This document shows, piece after piece, positions 56,127 through 64,000 of a DNA stretch of 64,000 nucleotides; the first letter of the stretch is position 1; each line of letters opens with the position of its first letter. This DNA is from Pararoseomonas sp. SCSIO 73927 (lineage in GTDB: Bacteria > Pseudomonadota > Alphaproteobacteria > Acetobacterales > Acetobacteraceae). The DNA is taken from NCBI RefSeq assembly GCF_037040815.1, contig NZ_CP146232.1, positions 4,744,001 to 4,808,000 of the forward strand. Reading direction: 5' to 3'. The position numbers were made by a program, and so were the translations under genes. Under the pieces are notes generated by a model that was given only the letters and a program-made list of their open reading frames with translations, ran no database searches and had not been told where the DNA came from.

Positions 56127-56145
56127 CTATCCGGGAATCCGATAG
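56127..56145. promoter_or_regulatory. LysR-type dyad directly before the lysR start
   Basis: CTATC-CGGGAATCC-GATAG is an inverted repeat containing a T-N11-A core and touching the ATG at 56146. It is a likely autoregulatory site of the adjacent LysR protein, which would also influence the divergent efflux gene. Confidence 0.55.
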
Positions 56146-57054
56146 ATGGCCGTGTCGCTCGAGCAGCTTCAGGCCTTCGTCGCGGCCGCCGAGGCCGGAT
56201 CCTTCTCCGCGGCCGGCCGGGCGCTGCGGAAGGCGCAATCGGCCGTCAGCGCGCAGGTGGCGAACCTCGAGACCGATCTGGGGCTGGAGCTGTTCAGCCG
56301 GGCGGGGCGGAACCCGGTGCTCACCCCGGCGGGGGAGCGCCTGCTGCTAGAGGCGCGCGTGGTCCTCGACCGGCGAGAGCACCTGATCGGCCTAGCGAGG
56401 AGCCTGGAGCAGCGGGTGGAGAACCGCCTCGTCGTGGCGATCGACGAGCTCTACCCCGAGCACGCGCTCGGCGCCCTGTTCGCCGACTTCGCCCGGCGCT
56501 TCCCCTTCGTGGAGCTGGAGCTGCTCTTCCCGCTGATGGAGGATGTCAGCCGCATGGTGCGGTCCGGCACGGCCGATCTTGGCGTGATGTGGCGGCAGGA
56601 GGCGTTGCCGACGGAGCTGGGCTTCCAGACCATCGGCTGGGTGCCCCTGAAACTCGTCTGCGGGCGCGACCATCCGCTGGCGAAGGAGCGGGTGGAGTGG
56701 GAGGAGCTGAAGCGCCACCGCCAGATCCTCGTCGCCGCCCGCAGCGACGGGCCGGAGAAGCGCCGGCTCCGGGTCGCTGCCGAGGTTTGGTGGGTGGAGA
56801 GCCACTGGGTCATCCTGGAGATGGTGAAGCACGGGGTCGGCTGGGCCTTTGTGTCGGACCACGTCATCGCCGCCTCTCCGGCAGCGCCGGACCTCGTCAC
56901 GCCCGACCTGCAGTTCGACCGGGGGGACTGGCCCGTCGCCCTGGAGCTGGTCTGGCACAAGCAGCGGCCCTGCGGCCCCGCAGCGGCGTGGCTGCGGGAG
57001 CGCATCGCGGCGGAGCGTATCGGCGGCCTGTCGGACCCGGGCCGGAAAGTTTGA
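56146..57054 (+). CDS. LysR-family regulator of the PACE pump (AceR-like)
   Basis: A 302-residue LysR protein. The helix-turn-helix FVAAAEAGSFSAAGRALRKAQSAVSAQVANLE occupies residues 10-42, and the effector domain shows LKLVCGRDHPLAKERVEW and MVKHGVGWAFVSDHVIAAS. It begins directly after the dyad at 56127-56145 and is divergent to the PACE gene, as aceR is to aceI. In that system the regulator senses the exported compound; here that is by analogy. No ribosome site is visible because the operator occupies the place, so the message may be leaderless or weakly translated. Confidence 0.9.
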   Translation: MAVSLEQLQAFVAAAEAGSFSAAGRALRKAQSAVSAQVANLETDLGLELFSRAGRNPVLTPAGERLLLEARVVLDRREHLIGLARSLEQRVENRLVVAIDELYPEHALGALFADFARRFPFVELELLFPLMEDVSRMVRSGTADLGVMWRQEALPTELGFQTIGWVPLKLVCGRDHPLAKERVEWEELKRHRQILVAARSDGPEKRRLRVAAEVWWVESHWVILEMVKHGVGWAFVSDHVIAASPAAPDLVTPDLQFDRGDWPVALELVWHKQRPCGPAAAWLRERIAAERIGGLSDPGRKV

Positions 57055-57248
57055 GGCGGGCGCGCGCGAGGTGCGGAGTGACCAGGGGTGAGAAGCAGTG
57101 CCAGCGCTTCCCGGCCGAAGCCGCGGAAGCGTGCTGGCGGCCAGCGCCGCGATTCAGACTTCTCACGGCCGACGTGACGGGAACAGGCACCCGGCACGGG
57201 GATCCCACGTCCGGGTGTCCCGGCGGCGCGTCAATCAGGGTGGGAAAA

Positions 57249-57341
57249 TGGCGGAGGGGATGGGATTCGAACCCACGATAGGACTTGACATCCTATAACG
57301 GTTTAGCAAACCGCCGCCTTCGGCCACTCGGCCACCCCTCC
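57249..57341 (-). tRNA. tRNA-Ser(GCU)
   Basis: The minus strand reads GGAGGGGTGGCCGAGTGG at the 5' end. The anticodon stem-loop is CGGTT-TGCTAAA-CCG (anticodon GCU), followed by a long variable arm (TTATAGGATGTCAAGTCCTA) as in serine tRNAs. The T-arm is GTGGGTTCGAATCCCAT and the acceptor strand CCCCTCC is followed by discriminator G and an encoded CCA. It decodes AGC/AGU codons. TTTT follows the CCA at once. No integrated element is seen beside it. Confidence 0.97.
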
Positions 57342-57416
57342 GCAGGAGTGGAAGTCAACACGGCGTTGCAGGCCCCGCTTCTAGCCGCACCGGGGGGCGC
57401 CGTCAAACCTCCCCCG

Positions 57417-58046
57417 TCAGGAAAGCGCCACCTCGAAGCCGCGGCTCACCCCGGGGCGCGCCATCATCCGCTCGTACCAGGCCGCCACGTTGGGGAGGCT
57501 GTCGAAGGGCACCTGGTGCCGCTCGTGCCGCCAGGCCCAGCCGATGATGGCGAAATCCGCCACGCTCGGCTCACCCTCGGTCGCCACGAAGTCGCGGCCC
57601 TGCAGCCGCTTGTCCAGCACGCCGTAGAGCCGCCGCGTCTCCTTGCCGTAGCGGGCCAGCCCGTAATCCTTGGCCGGCCCGTCCGGCTGCATGAGGAAGT
57701 GGTGCACCTGGCCGGGCATCGGCCCGAAGCCGCCCATCTGCCACATCAGCCACTCCAGCACCGGCACCCGCGCCCGGAGATCCGCCGGCAGGAACCGGCC
57801 GGTCTTCTCGCCGAGGTAGAGCAGGATGGCGCCCGACTCGAAGAGGCTGATCGGCTGCCCGCCCGGCCCTTCGTCGTCCACAATAGCGGGGATGCGGTTG
57901 TTCGGGCTGATCGCCAGGAATTCCGGCCGGAACTGCTCGTCCTGGCCGATGTTCACGGTCTTCACCGTGTAGGGCAGCCCCATCTCCTCCAGCGCGACGC
58001 TGATCTTGCGCCCGTTCGGCGTGTTCCACGTGTGCAGCGTGATCAT
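57417..58046 (-). CDS. Glutathione S-transferase, YfcG/Nu-class disulfide reductase-like
   Basis: A 209-residue GST. The N-domain begins ITLHTWNTPNGRKISVALEEMG, where TPNGRK is the signature of the YfcG/YghU (Nu-class) proteins that reduce disulfides with glutathione. ISPNNRIPAIVD carries the cis-Pro, and LFESGAILLYLGEKTG binds glutathione. The C-domain ends WAWRHERHQVPFDSLPNVAAWYERM. It lies just upstream of the tRNA-Ser gene on the same strand and diverges from the P450 gene across 154 bases. Cytoplasmic; role in thiol or peroxide metabolism likely. Confidence 0.92.
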   Translation of the reverse strand: MITLHTWNTPNGRKISVALEEMGLPYTVKTVNIGQDEQFRPEFLAISPNNRIPAIVDDEGPGGQPISLFESGAILLYLGEKTGRFLPADLRARVPVLEWLMWQMGGFGPMPGQVHHFLMQPDGPAKDYGLARYGKETRRLYGVLDKRLQGRDFVATEGEPSVADFAIIGWAWRHERHQVPFDSLPNVAAWYERMMARPGVSRGFEVALS

Positions 58047-58200
58047 CCGCGCTCCTCATGCCGCCTCGGGCGCGCAACGGGACTGTCCCCGCCATCCGCC
58101 CCGGCCTTGCGGCAGCATCGCCCCGCCGGACGGGGATGAGAAGGCGCACCGCCGGGCCGCCCTGGAACCGGCCGGCGCGCGGGCCGATATGCGCCCGGCC

Positions 58201-59568
58201 ATGCCGGACACCCATCAGCCCGACCTCGCCCGCCTCGCCCTGCCGGACGAGCCGCTCGGCAGCATCGCCCTGCTCCGGGCCATTATCCGCAACCCGCTGG
58301 AGGCGCTGCCGAGGGAGGCCTTCGAGGCCCCCCTCACCCGCCGCACCCTGATGGGGCGGCACCGCGTCTTCGTCACCGCGCCGGAGCTGATCGAGACCGT
58401 CCTGCTGACCGAGGCGGACGCCTTCGTGAAGTCGGACGCCATGCGCCGTGCCCTGGCCCCCGCGCTCGGCGACGCCATCCTCACCGCGGATGGCGAGCGC
58501 TGGCGCTGGCAGCGCCGGGCCGTGGCCCCGATCTTTCGCCCGGACCGGGTGAGCGGCTTCCTGCAGCCCATGCTGGACGCCGCGGCCGCTACGCGGGACC
58601 GCTGGCTCGCCCTGCCGCCCGGCAGCACGGTGGAGCTCGGCCACGAGATGATGCGGACCACCTTCGACATCATCGTGGAGACGATGCTCTCCGGCCACGG
58701 CGCCATCGACGTGGCGCAGGTAGAGCGCGGCATCACCGACTACCTGGCGAGCACGGGTTGGTCGAACGCCCTCGCCCTCGCCCGCGCGCCGGGATGGACC
58801 CCCTTCCCCGGCCAGCGCCGCGCCGCCCGCGCGCGGGACTACCTGCGCGGGGAGCTGCTGCGGCTGGTGGAGGAGCGCCGGCGGCTGGGGTCGGAACGGG
58901 ACGATCTCATCGCCTCCCTCCTCGCCGCGCGCGACCCGGAGACCGGGCAGGCGATGGACGACCGCGACATTGCCGACAACCTTCTCACCTTCATCACGGC
59001 CGGGCACGAGACCACCGCCCTCGCCCTCACCTGGGCCTTCTACCTCCTCGCCCACCACCCGGAGGAGGAGGCGCGGCTGCTGGCCGAGATCGGCGCCGCC
59101 ACCGGGGGCGGGCCGCTGCTGCCCCGGCACGTCGCCGCCCTCGCCCGCACCCGGCAGGCGGTGCAGGAGGTGCTGCGCCTCTACCCGCCCGCCCCGATCG
59201 TCGCCCGCACGACCACCCGCGCCGTGACGCTGGGCGGGGAACGGGTGGAAGCCGGCGCCAACGTCCTCCTGCCCGTCCTCGCCACGCACCGCCTGCCGGA
59301 TGTCTGGCCCGAACCGGACCGCTTCGACCCCTCGCGCTTCGATCCCGCGGCGGCGAAGGCCCGCCACCGCTACGCCTGGCTGCCCTTCGGCGGCGGCCCG
59401 CGCATCTGCATCGGCCTCGGCTTCGCGCTGGAGGAGGCGACGGCCATCCTCGGCACGCTCCTGCCCGCGCTGCGGCTGCGGCCGGCCCCTGGCTTCGATC
59501 CCGGGCTGCAGATGCGGATCACGCTGCGCCCCGCGCGGGGCATGCCGATGCGGGTGGAACGGCGCTAG
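58201..59568 (+). CDS. Cytochrome P450
   Basis: A 455-residue P450. The I-helix proton-relay FITAGHETTALALTW is near residues 260-275, ExxR lies in EVLRLYPPAP, and the heme loop FGGGPRICIGLGFA has ligand Cys403. Its overall style resembles the CYP4/CYP102-like bacterial group, which often hydroxylate fatty acids or terpenoids, but there is no redox partner gene beside it. The start is ATG 58201 (MPDTHQP); ATG 58189 is equally in frame. It has no membrane anchor. The substrate is unknown. A TM2-domain gene follows 44 bases later. Confidence 0.93.
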   Translation: MPDTHQPDLARLALPDEPLGSIALLRAIIRNPLEALPREAFEAPLTRRTLMGRHRVFVTAPELIETVLLTEADAFVKSDAMRRALAPALGDAILTADGERWRWQRRAVAPIFRPDRVSGFLQPMLDAAAATRDRWLALPPGSTVELGHEMMRTTFDIIVETMLSGHGAIDVAQVERGITDYLASTGWSNALALARAPGWTPFPGQRRAARARDYLRGELLRLVEERRRLGSERDDLIASLLAARDPETGQAMDDRDIADNLLTFITAGHETTALALTWAFYLLAHHPEEEARLLAEIGAATGGGPLLPRHVAALARTRQAVQEVLRLYPPAPIVARTTTRAVTLGGERVEAGANVLLPVLATHRLPDVWPEPDRFDPSRFDPAAAKARHRYAWLPFGGGPRICIGLGFALEEATAILGTLLPALRLRPAPGFDPGLQMRITLRPARGMPMRVERR

Positions 59569-59612
59569 AACCCGCCCGCGAAGCCCTCAGCACCACAGGA
59601 GAACACAACCGC

Positions 59613-59942
59613 ATGTCCGGCCGTATCCCCACCACCGGCAGCCCCGGCCTGAACGACGCCGCGGCGATGATGCGCTACGATGCCGAGAAGCGATCCGTGC
59701 TCGTCGCCTACATTCTCTGGTTCGTGCTCGGCTGGTTCGCCGTGCACCGCTTCTACGCCGGGCGGGTCGGCAGCGGCCTCGTCATGCTCGTGGTCAGCAT
59801 GGTCTCCTGGGCGCTGACGGCGATCTTCATCGGCTATCTCGGCCTGTTCCTGATCGGCCTGTGGCTGCTGGTGGACGCCCTGCTGATCCCGGGCATGATC
59901 CGCTCCTACAACCGCGGTGTCATTGCCTCGCTTGGGCGGTAG
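59613..59942 (+). CDS. TM2-domain membrane protein
   Basis: A 109-residue protein. After 38 soluble residues come the TM2 domain helices: VAYILWFVLGWFAVHRFYAGR (the F-A-V/L-H-R-F-Y motif is characteristic) and MLVVSMVSWALTAIFIGYLG, then LFLIGLWLLVDALLIPGM. The function of TM2 proteins is unknown in bacteria. AGGAGA lies 11 bases before the ATG. It lies between the P450 and thioredoxin-reductase-like genes on the same strand and may be read with either. Confidence 0.85.
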   Translation: MSGRIPTTGSPGLNDAAAMMRYDAEKRSVLVAYILWFVLGWFAVHRFYAGRVGSGLVMLVVSMVSWALTAIFIGYLGLFLIGLWLLVDALLIPGMIRSYNRGVIASLGR

Positions 59943-59987
59943 CGACCCAGCGCGCCGTCAAGCCGGCGCTTCCCGAAGAAACCGACC

Positions 59988-60992
59988 ATGCCCCCCGCGC
60001 GTCTGACCGGCGCGCGGAGGTGGCTGATGGCGGAACGCGGGGCGGAAGACGGCATCCTCGATGCCCTCATCATCGGCGGCGGCCCGGCGGGGCTGACCGC
60101 CGCCCTCTACCTCGCCCGGTTCCGGCGCCGCCTCGCCCTCGTTGATGCCGGCGACAGCCGCGCGGCCTGGATCCCCAGCAGCCATAACCTCCCTTTCTTC
60201 GCGGAGGGGATCGGCGGCCGGGACATGCTGGCCAGGCAGAGGGAGAGCCTCGCCCGCTACGGCATCACCCCGCGCCGCGCTGAGGTGACGGCCCTGTCCC
60301 GCGAGGAGGACCATTTCGTGGCCTCCATTGCCGGGGGCGCCCCCCTCCGCGCCCGCCGCGTGCTGCTCGCCACCGGCTGCCGCGACACCCCGCCCGACCT
60401 TCCCGACCTGCACGAGGCCCTGAACCGCGGCCTGCTGCGCTACTGCCCGATCTGCGACGGCTACGAGGCGCGCGGCCGCAAGGTGGCCATCCTCGGCCAC
60501 GGCGCGCGCGGGCTGGGGGAGGCGGTCTTCATCGCCCGCACCTACACGCGGGACGTCACCCTCCTCACCCTCGGCGAGACGCTGTCCCCCGAGGACCGGG
60601 CGCGGGCGGAGGAGCACGGGATCCGCCTCCTCACCGCCCCGATCGAGGCGCTGGAGACGGAGGAGGACCGGATCTCCGCCATCCGCCTCGGCGGGCAGGA
60701 GCACCGTTTCGAGACGCTCTACTCCGCGCTCGGCCTCCAGGTCCGCTCCGGCCTCGCCACCGATCTCGGGGCCGAGCGCGACGAGACGGGCGCGCTGATC
60801 GTGGACGACCACTGCCGCACCACGGTGCCCGGCCTCTACGCCGCCGGCGACGTGGTGCGCGGGCTGAACCAGATCGTGGTGGCGATGGGCCACGCCGCGG
60901 TGGCCGCCACCGACATCCACAACCGCTGCGAGCTGCCGACCGAGGACGAGCCGGGCGGCAACCGCGCCGCCGCGCCGCGGGCGGCCGCCTAG
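59988..60992 (+). CDS. Thioredoxin-reductase-like NAD(P)/FAD oxidoreductase
   Basis: A 334-residue flavoprotein. The FAD fold is ALIIGGGPAGLTAALYLARF (about 27-46), and the redox pair is Cys153/Cys156 in RYCPICDGYEA, at the thioredoxin-reductase position (C-A-T-C-D-G in TrxB). A second nucleotide fold is KVAILGHGARGLGEAVFIA, and the C-terminal FAD contact is LYAAGDVVRGLNQIVVAMG. It may reduce a thioredoxin-like partner or another disulfide. An ATG at 60027 (MAERGAEDG) would drop 13 residues and could be the true start. The stop codon is shared in opposite orientation with the photolyase gene (TAG/CTA overlap of four bases). Confidence 0.88.
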   Translation: MPPARLTGARRWLMAERGAEDGILDALIIGGGPAGLTAALYLARFRRRLALVDAGDSRAAWIPSSHNLPFFAEGIGGRDMLARQRESLARYGITPRRAEVTALSREEDHFVASIAGGAPLRARRVLLATGCRDTPPDLPDLHEALNRGLLRYCPICDGYEARGRKVAILGHGARGLGEAVFIARTYTRDVTLLTLGETLSPEDRARAEEHGIRLLTAPIEALETEEDRISAIRLGGQEHRFETLYSALGLQVRSGLATDLGAERDETGALIVDDHCRTTVPGLYAAGDVVRGLNQIVVAMGHAAVAATDIHNRCELPTEDEPGGNRAAAPRAAA

Positions 60993-62527
60993 TAGGTTCC
61001 CGAGGAGGAAAGCCGGTCCAGGAAGGCCTGCGCCTCGCGGCGCACCGCCTCCAGCCGCGCGGGGTCCATGCGGTCCAGGGTCTGAACGGCGTGGCGCGCG
61101 CGCGAGTTCCGGGAGAGCCGGTCGCGGTGCCGCGCCACGAAGTCCCAGTACAGAAGGTTGAGCGGGCAGGCGCCCCGGCCCAGGCGCTTGCGCACGTCGT
61201 AGCGGCAGTGCGCGCAGTAGTCCGACATGCGATGGATGTAGTTGCCGGAGGCCGCGTAGGGCTTTGTCGCGAAGAGCCCGCCATCGGCGTAGAGGATCAT
61301 GCCGACCACGTTCGGCATCTCCACCCACTCGTAGGCGTCGTGGTAGACGATCAGGTACCATTCCTGCACCGCCTTCGGGTCGATGCCCGCCAGCAGCAGG
61401 AAGTTGCCGAGCACCATCAGCCGCTGGATGTGGTGGGCGTAGGCGTTGTCCCGCGTGCCCTCGATCGCCTGGCGAAGGCAGTTCAGCTCCGTCTCACCGG
61501 TCCAGAAGAAGTCCGGCAGCGGGCGGTCCGCGCCCAGCGCGTTGCGCTCGCCGTAGCCCGGCATCTCCCGCCAGTAGACGCCTCGGATGAACTCGCGCCA
61601 GCCGATGAGCTGCCGCACGAAGCCCTCCGCCGCGCTCAGCGGCGCCGCGCCGTCGTGGTAGGCCGCCACCGCCGCCTCGCAGCACTCCGCCGCTGTCAGC
61701 AGCCCGCAGTTGATGAGGGCGGAGAGGTGGGAGTGGAACAGCATCGGCTCGCCCTGCCGCATCGCGTCCTGGTAGGTGCCGAAGCCCGGCAGCGCCTCCG
61801 CCACGAACCAGCCGAGATAGGCCTGGGCCTGGGCGCGGGTGACGGGATAGTCGAACCCGTCCAGCCGCCCGAAATGGTTGCCGAAGCGGCGGGCGACGAG
61901 GGCCAGGACGTCCCGCGTGGTCGCGTCGGGCTCGAAGCCCGGGCGGTCCGGCGGCCGCACCCCGCGGGGCATCGGCGCACGGTTCTCCTCGTCCAGGTTC
62001 CAGCGCCCGCCCTCCGGCTCGCCCTCCTCGGTCATCAGATAGCCGGTCCGGCGCCGCATCCGGCGGTAGAAGCCCTCCATGACCAGCGGCGTGCCCGGCC
62101 GCCCCAGCCGCGCGAATTCCTCGTGCCGGCAGAGGAACCGGTCGTCCTCCCGCACCTCCACCGGCAGGCCCAGCGCCGCCGCCCACCCGTCCTGCGCCGC
62201 GCGCACGCGCCATTCCGCCGCCTCGGTCACCACGACGCCGGAGACGTCGTGCCGCCCCAGCGCCCGCTCCAACTCCCCGCCGAAGCCCCCCGTGTTCCCC
62301 GGATCGTCCAGCCTGACGTAGTCGACCGTCACCCCCTCGGCCGCCAGCCCCGCCGCGAAGTGCCGCATGGCCGAGAAGAGAAAGGCGATCTTGCGCTGGT
62401 GGTGGCGGACGTAGGTGGCTTCCTCGTGCGCCTCCGCCATCAGCACCACGTCACCGGGCGCGAGGTCGCGCAGGCAGGACAGGTCCCGCGTCAGCTGATC
62501 GCCCAGAACAAAACGAATACGCGCCAT
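60989..62527 (-). CDS. phrB: (6-4) photolyase/cryptochrome of the iron-sulfur FeS-BCP family
   Basis: A 512-residue photolyase. It has the N-terminal FVLGDQLTRDLSCLRDLAPG and the domain with DNA- and FAD-binding residues. Four Cys stand at 350, 438, 441 and 454 (TELNC; YCAHC; GRGAC), exactly the numbering of the [4Fe-4S] ligands in Agrobacterium PhrB. The HHIQRLM motif gives His366, also matching PhrB. That agreement supports ATG 62527 as the start; ATG 62536 is three codons upstream. It should repair (6-4) photoproducts in light, using FAD and a lumazine antenna. It lies 53 bases after gatB on the same strand. Confidence 0.93.
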   Translation of the reverse strand: MARIRFVLGDQLTRDLSCLRDLAPGDVVLMAEAHEEATYVRHHQRKIAFLFSAMRHFAAGLAAEGVTVDYVRLDDPGNTGGFGGELERALGRHDVSGVVVTEAAEWRVRAAQDGWAAALGLPVEVREDDRFLCRHEEFARLGRPGTPLVMEGFYRRMRRRTGYLMTEEGEPEGGRWNLDEENRAPMPRGVRPPDRPGFEPDATTRDVLALVARRFGNHFGRLDGFDYPVTRAQAQAYLGWFVAEALPGFGTYQDAMRQGEPMLFHSHLSALINCGLLTAAECCEAAVAAYHDGAAPLSAAEGFVRQLIGWREFIRGVYWREMPGYGERNALGADRPLPDFFWTGETELNCLRQAIEGTRDNAYAHHIQRLMVLGNFLLLAGIDPKAVQEWYLIVYHDAYEWVEMPNVVGMILYADGGLFATKPYAASGNYIHRMSDYCAHCRYDVRKRLGRGACPLNLLYWDFVARHRDRLSRNSRARHAVQTLDRMDPARLEAVRREAQAFLDRLSSSGTY

Positions 62528-62580
62528 GCGCGGCATATGCCGTTGCGGCGCCGGATCGCAAGTCCCGGCGCCGCCCCGGA

Positions 62581-64000
62581 TCAGGCGTCCAGCTTCGCCT
62601 TCAGCACCTCGTTCACCAGGGCCGGGTTCCCCTGCCCCTTCATGGCCTTCATGACCTGGCCCACGAACCAACCGAACAGGGTCGGCTTGGCCTTGTACTG
62701 GGCCACCTTGTCGGGGTTGGCGGCGATGATGGCGTCCACGGCGGCCTCGATGGCCCCCGTATCCGTTACCTGCCGCAGCCCGCGCCTCTCCACGATGGTC
62801 CCGGGCGCCTCGCCCGTCTCGCCCATCGCCTCCAGCACCTCCTTCGCCATCTTCCCGGACAGGGTCTTGTCCGCGATGAGGTCCAGGAGGGCGCCGAGGT
62901 GTTTCGCCGAGACCGGGCTGTCCTCGATCCCCTTCCCCAGGCGGTTCAGCATGGCGAAGAAGTCGCCCGTCACCCAGTTCGCCGCCACCTTGGGGTCGCG
63001 TCCCGCGGCCACCTCCTCGTAAAAGGAGGCCGTCTCCTTCTCCGCGGTCAGCACGCTGGCATCGTAGGCCGAGAGCCCGAAATCGTTCACGTAGCGGGTG
63101 CGGCGGGCATCCGGCAGTTCCGGCAGGCCCGCGCGCAGCTCCTCGATCCAGGCCGGGTCCACCACCAGCGGGGGCAGGTCCGGGTCCGGGAAGTAGCGGT
63201 AGTCGTGCGCGTCCTCCTTGGACCGCATGGAGCGCGTGGTGCCGCGCGAGGTGTCGAAGAGCCGCGTCTCCTGATCGACGGTGCCCCCGGATTCCCACAC
63301 CTCGATCTGCCGCCGCGCCTCCGCCTCCACCGCCTGCATGACGAAGCGGATGGAGTTGACGTTCTTCACCTCGCAACGCGTGCGGAAGCCCTCGCCGGCC
63401 TTGCGGACGGAGACGTTCACGTCCGCCCGCAGCGAGCCCTGCTCCATGTTCCCGTCGCAGGTGCCGAGGTAGCGCAGGATCTGCCGGAGCTTCGTCAGAT
63501 ACGCGCCCGCCTCCTCCGGCGAGCGCATGTCCGGCTCCGACACGATCTCCATCAGCGCCACGCCGGAGCGGTTCAGGTCGATGAAGCTCTTCGTGGCGTG
63601 CTGGTCATGGATCGACTTGCCCGCATCCTGCTCCAGGTGCAGGCGGGTGATCCCGATTTCCTTGGTGCCGCCGTCCGACAACTCCACGGTGATCACGCCC
63701 GTGCCCACAATCGGGTGGGCGAACTGGCTGATCTGGTAGCCCTGCGGCAGGTCCGCGTAGAAGTAGTTCTTCCGATCGAAGCGCGACCAGGGGTTTACCT
63801 GCGCATTCAGCCCCAGCCCGGTCCGCACGGCCTGCGCCACGCATTCCCGGTTGATCACCGGCAGCATGCCCGGGAAGCCCGCGTCCACGAAGCTGACCTG
63901 GGAGTTCGGCTCCGCGCCGAATTCCGTGGCCGCGCCGCTGAACAGCTTGGCGTTGCTGGTAACCTGGGCATGGACCTCAAGCCCGATCACCAGTTCCCAG
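62581..64000 (-). CDS. gatB: Aspartyl/glutamyl-tRNA amidotransferase subunit B (5' end outside window)
   Basis: Partial gene of at least 473 codons cut by the right window edge; the frame is open through base 64000. It encodes the tRNA-binding/kinase subunit of GatCAB, which turns Glu-tRNA(Gln) or Asp-tRNA(Asn) into the amide. The signature near the N-terminus (IGLEVHAQV, then the metal-site region [13 protein letters not shown]), DVNVSVRK and [13 protein letters not shown] are conserved GatB blocks. The C-terminal tail domain (YqeY-like, ending [12 protein letters not shown]) is complete. The GTG at 63990 is the internal Val of W-E-x-V-I-G-L-E, not the start. gatA and gatC are expected to the right. 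Confidence 0.97.
   Translation of the reverse strand, partial: WELVIGLEVHAQVTSNAKLFSGAATEFGAEPNSQVSFVDAGFPGMLPVINRECVAQAVRTGLGLNAQVNPWSRFDRKNYFYADLPQGYQISQFAHPIVGTGVITVELSDGGTKEIGITRLHLEQDAGKSIHDQHATKSFIDLNRSGVALMEIVSEPDMRSPEEAGAYLTKLRQILRYLGTCDGNMEQGSLRADVNVSVRKAGEGFRTRCEVKNVNSIRFVMQAVEAEARRQIEVWESGGTVDQETRLFDTSRGTTRSMRSKEDAHDYRYFPDPDLPPLVVDPAWIEELRAGLPELPDARRTRYVNDFGLSAYDASVLTAEKETASFYEEVAAGRDPKVAANWVTGDFFAMLNRLGKGIEDSPVSAKHLGALLDLIADKTLSGKMAKEVLEAMGETGEAPGTIVERRGLRQVTDTGAIEAAVDAIIAANPDKVAQYKAKPTLFGWFVGQVMKAMKGQGNPALVNEVLKAKLDA

Noticed and set aside
57249-57341. tRNA-Ser gene as an integration site for a genomic island
   Set aside because: No integrase, no repeated 3' tRNA fragment and no compositional change are visible on either side.
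63988-63990. GTG as the gatB start
   Set aside because: It encodes the Val of the conserved W-E-x-V-I-G-L-E block; the gene continues past the window edge.

Overview
The window comes from a very GC-rich alphaproteobacterial chromosome. The mix of Kdo/LPS genes, many TctC-type solute receptors, a Fur-type operator, an iron-sulfur (6-4) photolyase and a GatB gene fits an Acetobacteraceae (Roseomonas-like) organism. This placement is an inference from gene content, because no 16S rRNA is present. Both window edges cut genes: an isovaleryl-CoA dehydrogenase at the left and gatB at the right. I saw no insertion sequence, prophage or CRISPR array.

Layout. 1-10 kb: ivd end; a minus-strand Kdo operon (kdsA-kdsB-kdsD) followed by an AsmA protein; a DUF1501 Tat protein; an FAD oxidoreductase diverging from an exported beta-propeller. 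10-21 kb: a minus-strand siderophore locus. A single-module NRPS (C-A-T-TE, serine code), a stand-alone aryl carrier protein and a DHB-AMP ligase lie behind a clear Fur box at 16646-16660. Immediately upstream is a tightly coupled set of MFS transporter, M20 amidohydrolase, TctC receptor and exported IroE-like esterase. Together these look like an enterobactin-type tri-catechol trilactone system, although DHB synthesis genes and a TonB receptor are not in the window.

21-33 kb: cysK, a D-amino-acid-dehydrogenase-like enzyme and a GntR regulator diverging from GST/enoyl-CoA-hydratase-like/TctC. A five-gene minus operon follows (lactonase-type amidohydrolase, citrate-lyase-beta-like lyase, class III CoA-transferase, two TctC receptors), controlled from a divergent LysR gene. 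Four TctC receptors occur in the window without any TctA/TctB membrane partner. 33-36 kb: SnoaL-like and Atu4866-like exported proteins with a divergent LysR gene, then an alpha/beta hydrolase. 36-44 kb: a complete peptide-type ABC transporter operon with two paralogous binding proteins, the second divergent behind a sigma-54-like promoter.

44-52 kb: a dense block of poorly characterised membrane and exported proteins. It includes an MFS protein with a soluble tail, two YcxB-like proteins, several small overlapping membrane proteins, and an SPFH protein translationally coupled to a divergent NAD-kinase-like protein with a C-terminal membrane anchor. This is the best candidate for an undescribed system. 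52-64 kb: a branched-chain-type binding protein, SDR and IclR regulator; a PACE efflux pump with divergent LysR regulator; tRNA-Ser(GCU); a GST; a cytochrome P450; a TM2 protein; a thioredoxin-reductase-like enzyme; the photolyase; and gatB.
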